This document shows, in pieces, positions 6,691-11,617 of a stretch of DNA of 11,617 bases; position 1 is the first letter of the stretch; each line of letters starts with the position of its first letter. This stretch comes from Clostridiales bacterium (GTDB taxonomy: Bacteria > Bacillota > Clostridia > Oscillospirales > Oscillospiraceae), in assembly GCA_021203685.1 (NCBI GenBank), contig JAJQAS010000013.1, positions 1-11,617 of the forward strand, in the 5' to 3' direction. A program made the translations under genes and the position numbers. The notes beneath the pieces were generated by a model. That model saw nothing but the letters and a program-made list of their open reading frames with translations, was not told the origin of the DNA and ran no database searches.

Positions 6691-9600
6691 ATGAAGCAAA
6701 AGGCAAAATCACTGCTGGCTCTGATCCTGGCGTTGTCTCTGTGCCTGAGCATGGTCTGTGTACCGGCGTACGCAAGCGATACGGATAACATCGCTGTGGA
6801 CGAAGGCGCGACCGTGATTATGGCAGAGGAAACGGCAGACGACGCCGGCGAGGCGGAGGAAGCCGAAGCCGACACTCCTGCGGTCGAGGCCGAAGCCGAA
6901 ACGCCTGTGGAGGAGGCTGCGGAGGAGTTGGAGGTCGACGCATCCGCAGACGAGGCCGAGGAAGAACCCGAAGCTGACACACCTGCGGACGAGGCCGATG
7001 ACCTCGTCGCCGCCGCGGAAGGCGAGGACGAAGAAGCGGCCGACGACACCTCTGGCAGCGCCACCGCCCTGACCAGCGAGGGCGGCGCCCTGTCCTCCGG
7101 CAGCTACATCCTGGAAGCGGATGTGGTGCTGGAAACCAGCCTAACCATCGCGGAGGGCGAAACGGTCACCCTTGACCTGAACGGCTACACCCTGACCGGC
7201 ACCGGCGCAGCCAGCGTCATCACCGTCAGCGGTACCTTCATGCTGACCGACACCAGCACGGCGGGGAGCGGCGTCGTCACCGGCGGCTCCTACACCGATG
7301 GCGGCGGCGTGTATGTGACCAGCGGCGCGTCCTTCACCATGGACGGCGGCGCGATCTCCGGCAACTCTGCCACATCAGCTGGCGGCGGCGTGTATCTGGA
7401 GGACAGCGCCAGCTTCACCATGAATGATGGCGAAATCTCCAACAACTACACGGTCGAAAATTCCTCTGGCGGCGGCGTGTGTCTGTACACCAACGCCACC
7501 TTCGTTATGAACGGTGGCAAGATCACCAACAACACCTGCAATTATACCGCCATTCGATCCGGCAGCGGCGGCGGCGGCGTGTATCTGTACAGCGGCTGTA
7601 CCTTTATCATGAATGATGGTGAGATCTCCAACAACGTGTGCAGCGGCGGCAGCACCTGCAACTACGGCGGCGGCGTCTTCCTGAACGGCAACACCACCTT
7701 CACCATGTACGGCGGTAAAATCACCGGCAACAGCACCGATGCCAACTACGGCGGCGGCATTGGCGGATACTTCGGTACCACCTCTACGGCCACCGTCAAC
7801 AGTTATGGCGGGGAGATTTCCGGCAACTCCTCCGGCAAGTACGGCGGCGGCATTGGTGTGGCAGCCAGCAAGGTCACCCTCAATATCTCCGGCGGCACCA
7901 TTTCCGGCAACACCGCCGGTACCTCCGGCGGCGGTATCTATTTGTACTCCAGTGCAAATAATATCGTGAACCTGTCCGGCGGCGCCATCACCGGCAACAG
8001 CGCCGGTACCTATGGCGGCGGCATCTTCATGAATGGCAACAACACCGTGACCGTGTCCGGTGATCCTGTGGTCACTGGCAACACGGTGGGCGAGGCGGAG
8101 AACAATGTCTACCTGAAAACCGCCACGCTATACCTCACTCTGGGGGAACTGACCGAGGGTGCGTCCATCGGCGTGACTACATTGAAGGCTCCCACCGATA
8201 GCACTACAGTGCAGTTCACCACGGCGGAGACGGAAACCACCTACTATGCCTCCTCTGCGGGGTACTTCTCCTCTGACGCGGGCTACTACGTGGCCGCTGA
8301 CGCGGAGAACGGCTGTCTGGTGCTGACCACCGAGGCTCCCGAAGAACCTGAGCCTGCTGTGGATTACGTAGCGAAGAACGTCACCACCAGCACCTCTTAC
8401 GAGACCCTCCAGGCGGCCATCGACGAGGCCGACTCCGGCGACGAGATCGCCCTGCTGACCGACCTGACCGAGGACGTGACTGTGGCCTCGGGCGACGTTA
8501 TCACCCTCGACCTGGCGGGCTGCACCCTGACCGGCACCGGCACTTCCAGCGTCATCACTGTCAGCGGCACCCTGACCCTGGAGGACAGCAGCGAGGACGG
8601 CACCGGTAAAGTCACCGGCGGCTCGGCTACCTATGGCGGCGGCGTGTACGTGAACGGTGCCACCTTCACCATGGAAAGCGGCACAATTACCGGCAATACT
8701 GCCACCACCTGCGGCGGCGGCGTTTGTGTCTATGGCAAGTCCACCTTCACCATGAATGGTGGCACCATCACCAACAACACCGCCAGTAACGCCAGTGGTT
8801 CCTCCGGAAAGGGTGGCGGCGTCGCCCTCAGACCCGAAAAAACCACCAAGACGTATGGCGCAACCTTCACCATGAACGGCGGCACGATCTCTGACAACAC
8901 TTCTGCTTACTATGGCGGCGGTGTCAGCGGCTACTATGGCTACACCACCATGACCATCAACGGCGGCAAGATCACCGGCAACTCCGCCAAATATGGCGGC
9001 GGTATCGAGGTCAATGCCGGAAGTGCCAGTTCCTCCCATTCTTCTCTTACCATTACAGGTGGTGAAATTTCCGGCAATACGGCCACCAACGGGAATGGCG
9101 GCGGCATCTACTGTACCGCTTCCTATGCGACCCTGAGCATTGAAGGCGGCACCATCACCGGCAACACTGCCAGTGGCAACGGCGGCGGTGTGAGTGCGGA
9201 AACCTCGTCTGACCTCACTATGAGCGGCGGCACCATCTCCAACAATACTGCTGACAACAGCGGCGGCGGTGTCTATGTGACGAATGGTTCCACCTTCACC
9301 ATGAGTGACGGTACCATTTCCGACAATACGGCTTCCAGTGCCAGCTATTATGGCGGCGGCGGTGTGCTGCTCTATGCAAGCGGGACAAGCTATCCTACCT
9401 TCACCATGACCGGCGGTACTATCACCGGCAACACCTCCGGCTGTTACGGCGGCGGTATTTCCTCCTTCTATGGGTTGAATGCCATTACCATCACCGGCGG
9501 CAACGTGGCCAACAACTCGGCAGATATGGCTGGCGACGACCTTTACGCCAATGCCAGCAGTTCCAAGTATGCGACGCTGACCCTGAGCATCAGCCCCACA

Positions 9601-11541
9601 GGCACCCTTGCCTGCGGTCACGACATCGACGGCTGGTATGAAGACGCTGCGGACGCCCGTTGGTCGGAGACCAACGCCGTGGCGGTGGATACGTCGGAAG
9701 CGCTGACTTCCGCCTCTGCGGCCATCGCCCTGAAAGCGGCCCACGGCGCAACGGAGCCTGACGTGGACTACGTGGCCCAGAACGTCACCACCAGCACCTC
9801 CTACGAGACCCTCCAGGCGGCCATCGACGCGGCCAGCTCCGGTGACGAAATCACCCTGCTGATGGACCTGACCGAGGACGTGACCGTCGCCTCCGACGAC
9901 GTCATCACCCTCGACTTGGCGGGCTACACCCTGACCGGTTCCGGGACTTCCAGCGTCATCACCGTCAGCGGCAGCCTGACCCTGAAGGACAGCAGCGAGG
10001 ACGGCACCGGTAAAGTCACCGGCGGCTCGGCTACCTATGGCGGCGGCGTCTATGTGTCCGAAGGCGCAGCTTTCACCCTGAGCAGCGGCGCCATCTCCGG
10101 CAACACTGCCAGCTTTGGCGGCGGCGGCGTGTACGTGGCTGGGAATGCCTCCTTCACCATGGACGGCGGCACGATTTCCGGCAACGAGGCCACCGGTTAT
10201 TACGGCGGCGGCGGCGTCCTGCTCTGGACATCCTCGACCACCACTTCTGCCACATTCACCATGAACGGCGGCACCATATCTGCCACCACCGCTGCCCACG
10301 GCCGCGGCGGGGGCGGCTCCGTCTATGGGTCGTCCACCATCACCATCAACCGCGGCACCATTTCCAACAATACAGCAGCTGCCAGCAGCGGCACCGGCTA
10401 CGGCGGCGGCGTTTACCTGGCCAATTATGGGACGCTGAATCTGACCGCCGGTACCATTTCCGGCAACTCCACGAAGTTCGGCGGCGGCATCTATATTGCC
10501 GGTGTAAACTGCACCCTGAACCTGTCGGGCGGTTCCGTGACCGGCAACAACGCGACCTCTAAGGGCGGCGGCATCTATGTGTACACCAACTCCAGCAACG
10601 CCCCCACCACCAACGTTTCCGGTGGCCTGGTCGTCACCGGCAACACGGCGGGCGCGGATGAAGATACCACTGTCAACAACCTCTATTTGACCAGCTCCAA
10701 CGCATACATCACCCTGGGCGAGCTGACCGAGGGCGCGTCCATCGGTGTGACCACCTCTACTGAGCCCACCGATGACGCGGCGGTGCAGTTCACCACCACG
10801 GAGACCGATACCACCTATTACATCACCTCTGCGGGGTACTTCACCTCCGATGCGGGATATGAGGTGCAGGTCAACGACGCCGGGTATCTGGAACTGGCTA
10901 CCGTGACCTATGTGGCGGAGAACGTCACCACCACCACCTACTACACCACCCTCCAGGACGCCATTGACGCGGCCAGCGACGGCGACGAGCTGACCATCCT
11001 GATGGATCTGGAAGAAAACGTGTCCATTGAGAGCAAGTCCCTCACCCTGGATCTGGCGGGCTACACCCTGACCACCAGCACCGGCAGCACCTCCACCGTC
11101 ACCGTGGGCGGCACAAGCGCTGACGCGGCTGCTTCCCTGACCTTGAAGGACAGCAGCGAGGAAGGCACCGGCACCCTGGCCGGAACCGGCTCCAGCTGCT
11201 CCTATGGCGTCCTGCGCATCAACACCACCTCCACCGTGGTCATGGAGAGCGGCACCATCACCGGTGGCCTGAGCATGAGCATGGGCGGCGGCGTATACGT
11301 AGGAAAGAGCGCTTCCTTCACCATGAACGGCGGCGCCATCACCGGCAACCGGGGCAATATGGGCGGCGGCGTGTATGTCTACACCGACGGCGAGTTCATC
11401 CTGAACGACGGCTCCATCACCGGCAACAGCACGTACTATACCACTACCGGCACCAGAGGCGGCGGCGGCGTGTACCTGGCCGACAGCTCCATCTTCACCA
11501 TGAACGGCGGCAGCATCACCGACAACACCAACGAAAAGTAA
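6691..11541 (+). CDS. Giant secreted beta-helix repeat protein, probable surface adhesin
   Basis: A 1616-residue protein; the start is the ATG at 6691, six bases after AGGAGG (6679-6684). Residues 1-28 are a Sec signal peptide (basic MKQKAK, hydrophobic core, cleavage after AYA). Residues about 46-121 are an acidic Glu/Ala/Asp linker with repeated EADTPA. From 123 on there are four modules. Modules 2-4 begin with a YVAxNVTT...TLQxAID segment like the first strand of pectate-lyase-type helices, and all contain a DLxGYTLT-type segment followed by stacked coils of the type GGGVYV-x-FTMNGGTISGNTA. I count about 9, 10, 7 and at least 3 coils. Such coils form right-handed parallel beta-helices, as in polymorphic membrane proteins and Gram-positive adhesin-like proteins. 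No catalytic motif, LPXTG anchor or SLH domain is seen. The TAA at 11539-11541 falls inside a coil and coil sequence continues after it, so the C-terminus is probably truncated. Binding target unknown. Confidence 0.85.
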   Translation: MKQKAKSLLALILALSLCLSMVCVPAYASDTDNIAVDEGATVIMAEETADDAGEAEEAEADTPAVEAEAETPVEEAAEELEVDASADEAEEEPEADTPADEADDLVAAAEGEDEEAADDTSGSATALTSEGGALSSGSYILEADVVLETSLTIAEGETVTLDLNGYTLTGTGAASVITVSGTFMLTDTSTAGSGVVTGGSYTDGGGVYVTSGASFTMDGGAISGNSATSAGGGVYLEDSASFTMNDGEISNNYTVENSSGGGVCLYTNATFVMNGGKITNNTCNYTAIRSGSGGGGVYLYSGCTFIMNDGEISNNVCSGGSTCNYGGGVFLNGNTTFTMYGGKITGNSTDANYGGGIGGYFGTTSTATVNSYGGEISGNSSGKYGGGIGVAASKVTLNISGGTISGNTAGTSGGGIYLYSSANNIVNLSGGAITGNSAGTYGGGIFMNGNNTVTVSGDPVVTGNTVGEAENNVYLKTATLYLTLGELTEGASIGVTTLKAPTDSTTVQFTTAETETTYYASSAGYFSSDAGYYVAADAENGCLVLTTEAPEEPEPAVDYVAKNVTTSTSYETLQAAIDEADSGDEIALLTDLTEDVTVASGDVITLDLAGCTLTGTGTSSVITVSGTLTLEDSSEDGTGKVTGGSATYGGGVYVNGATFTMESGTITGNTATTCGGGVCVYGKSTFTMNGGTITNNTASNASGSSGKGGGVALRPEKTTKTYGATFTMNGGTISDNTSAYYGGGVSGYYGYTTMTINGGKITGNSAKYGGGIEVNAGSASSSHSSLTITGGEISGNTATNGNGGGIYCTASYATLSIEGGTITGNTASGNGGGVSAETSSDLTMSGGTISNNTADNSGGGVYVTNGSTFTMSDGTISDNTASSASYYGGGGVLLYASGTSYPTFTMTGGTITGNTSGCYGGGISSFYGLNAITITGGNVANNSADMAGDDLYANASSSKYATLTLSISPTGTLACGHDIDGWYEDAADARWSETNAVAVDTSEALTSASAAIALKAAHGATEPDVDYVAQNVTTSTSYETLQAAIDAASSGDEITLLMDLTEDVTVASDDVITLDLAGYTLTGSGTSSVITVSGSLTLKDSSEDGTGKVTGGSATYGGGVYVSEGAAFTLSSGAISGNTASFGGGGVYVAGNASFTMDGGTISGNEATGYYGGGGVLLWTSSTTTSATFTMNGGTISATTAAHGRGGGGSVYGSSTITINRGTISNNTAAASSGTGYGGGVYLANYGTLNLTAGTISGNSTKFGGGIYIAGVNCTLNLSGGSVTGNNATSKGGGIYVYTNSSNAPTTNVSGGLVVTGNTAGADEDTTVNNLYLTSSNAYITLGELTEGASIGVTTSTEPTDDAAVQFTTTETDTTYYITSAGYFTSDAGYEVQVNDAGYLELATVTYVAENVTTTTYYTTLQDAIDAASDGDELTILMDLEENVSIESKSLTLDLAGYTLTTSTGSTSTVTVGGTSADAAASLTLKDSSEEGTGTLAGTGSSCSYGVLRINTTSTVVMESGTITGGLSMSMGGGVYVGKSASFTMNGGAITGNRGNMGGGVYVYTDGEFILNDGSITGNSTYYTTTGTRGGGGVYLADSSIFTMNGGSITDNTNEK
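7057..8361 (+). repeat. Beta-helix module 1 of the surface protein (residues 123-557)
   Basis: It lacks the YVAxNVTT opening of the later modules and begins with a shorter lead (SGSYILEADVVLETSLTI) before DLNGYTLTGTG. About nine GGG(V/I) coils follow. It closes with the cap YLTLGELTEGASIGVTT and a GYFSSDAGYYV segment (about 8107-8330), then a Glu/Pro linker EAPEEPEPAVD leading to module 2. The cap is shared with module 3. Confidence 0.75.
8365..9765 (+). repeat. Beta-helix module 2 of the surface protein (residues 559-1025)
   Basis: It opens with YVAKNVTTSTSYETLQAAID and carries about ten coils. Its end differs from the other modules: instead of the GELTEGASIGV cap it has a segment with CGHDIDGWYEDAADARW (about 9610-9663) and an Ala-rich tail. 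Its first 280 bases align without gaps to module 3 at an offset of 1404 bases. Confidence 0.75.
9769..10905 (+). repeat. Beta-helix module 3 of the surface protein (residues 1027-1405)
   Basis: It opens with YVAQNVTTSTSYETLQAAID, nearly identical to module 2, and carries about seven coils. One coil is irregular: GTISATTAAHGR followed by GGGGSV, where the usual Gly-Asn turn is lost. It closes with the same cap as module 1 (YITLGELTEGASIGVTT, from about 10705, then GYFTSDAGYEV). Confidence 0.75.
10909..11541 (+). repeat. Beta-helix module 4, cut short by a TAA (residues 1407-1616)
   Basis: It opens with YVAENVTTTTYYTTLQDAID, the most diverged copy of the module opening. After an atypical first coil (SYGVLRINTTSTVVMESG) there are three regular GGG coils. 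The last reads FTMNGGSITDNTNEK and meets TAA. No cap like that of modules 1 and 3 is reached before the stop. Confidence 0.7.
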
Positions 11542-11617
11542 GCAGGCGGCGTATTGTACGTCAACGACCACACACTCTAAAAAAAGCAACGCGGGAACAG
11601 CACCGGCAACACCGGCG
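11542..11617 (+). other. In-frame coil-like remnant after the stop of the surface protein
   Basis: Continuing in the frame of the surface protein, the sequence reads AGGVLYVNDHTL, a second TAA (11578-11580), then KKQRGNSTGNTG to the window end. AGGVLYV matches the start of the next GGGVYV coil and STGNTG matches the end of a coil (ITGNT). The segment therefore looks like a coil carrying damage rather than an unrelated intergenic region. No terminator hairpin or new ribosome binding site is visible. Confidence 0.6.

Noticed and set aside
6348..7064. A Ser-rich reverse-strand open frame covering the intergenic region and the signal peptide region
   Set aside because: Its serine-rich start is the complement of the Glu/Ala/Asp linker, and it runs through the promoter and repeat block; no independent support.
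7309..11541. Regular GGCGGCGGC repeats considered as a CRISPR-like or minisatellite array
   Set aside because: Spacing varies, the frame is kept throughout and the intervening sequences encode matching coil residues, so this is a protein repeat.
11579..11586. A second A7G run, after the surface protein stop, as a frameshift site like that at 5969
   Set aside because: It lies after an in-frame stop and overlaps a second TAA; a -1 or +1 shift here does not restore any clear coil frame that I can see within the remaining bases.
8128..11589. A very long reverse-strand open frame (about 1150 codons) opposite the surface protein
   Set aside because: It is the mirror of the GGC/ACC-rich repeat codons, which rarely give stops on the other strand. 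It has no ribosome binding site and no protein-like domain order, and its composition simply reflects the coils.

Overview
The window looks like part of the chromosome of a GC-rich, low-GC-clade-related Gram-positive, most likely a gut Clostridia member of the Oscillospiraceae (Flavonifractor/Pseudoflavonifractor-like). This is an inference. It rests on strong AGGAGG-type ribosome binding sites, a Gram-positive style signal peptide, TupA-type ATP-grasp proteins, GC-rich third codon positions, and a huge glycine/threonine/serine-rich beta-helix surface protein.

Positions 1-6453 hold the 3' part of a tightly packed, same-strand surface polysaccharide (capsule or exopolysaccharide) operon. In order: the end of a GT4 glycosyltransferase (cut by the window edge), a TupA-like ATP-grasp protein, a second GT4 glycosyltransferase, a Wzy-type repeat-unit polymerase, a Wzx-type lipid-linked oligosaccharide flippase, and a second TupA-like ATP-grasp gene. 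Gaps between genes run from a 1-base ATGA overlap to 21 bases, so one transcript is likely. The glycosyltransferases would build a lipid-linked repeat unit, the flippase export it and the polymerase join the units. The two ATP-grasp proteins are candidates for adding a non-sugar (possibly amino acid) group. The second ATP-grasp gene is broken by a single-base change in a run of seven A residues. Restoring the frame gives a protein aligning without a gap, across the break, to the first paralogue.

Positions 6454-6690 are a comparatively AT-rich intergenic region. It contains a hairpin over the last stop codon of the operon, three direct repeats of a 12-bp motif phased at 21-22 bp, a perfect TATAAT box immediately after the third repeat, a 14-bp perfect palindrome in the leader, and a strong ribosome binding site.

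Positions 6691-11541 encode one 1616-residue secreted protein: signal peptide, acidic Glu/Ala/Asp linker, then four large modules of stacked GGG(V/I)-type coils predicted to form right-handed beta-helices. It stops at a TAA inside a coil, and coil-like sequence continues in the same frame to the window end. The protein is therefore either truncated by a recent nonsense change or its real C-terminus, including any cell-wall anchor, lies downstream. No RNA genes, CRISPR array, transposase or phage gene was found. The most unusual items are the A-run frameshift, the phased repeat/promoter block, and the modular, apparently still recombining, surface protein.
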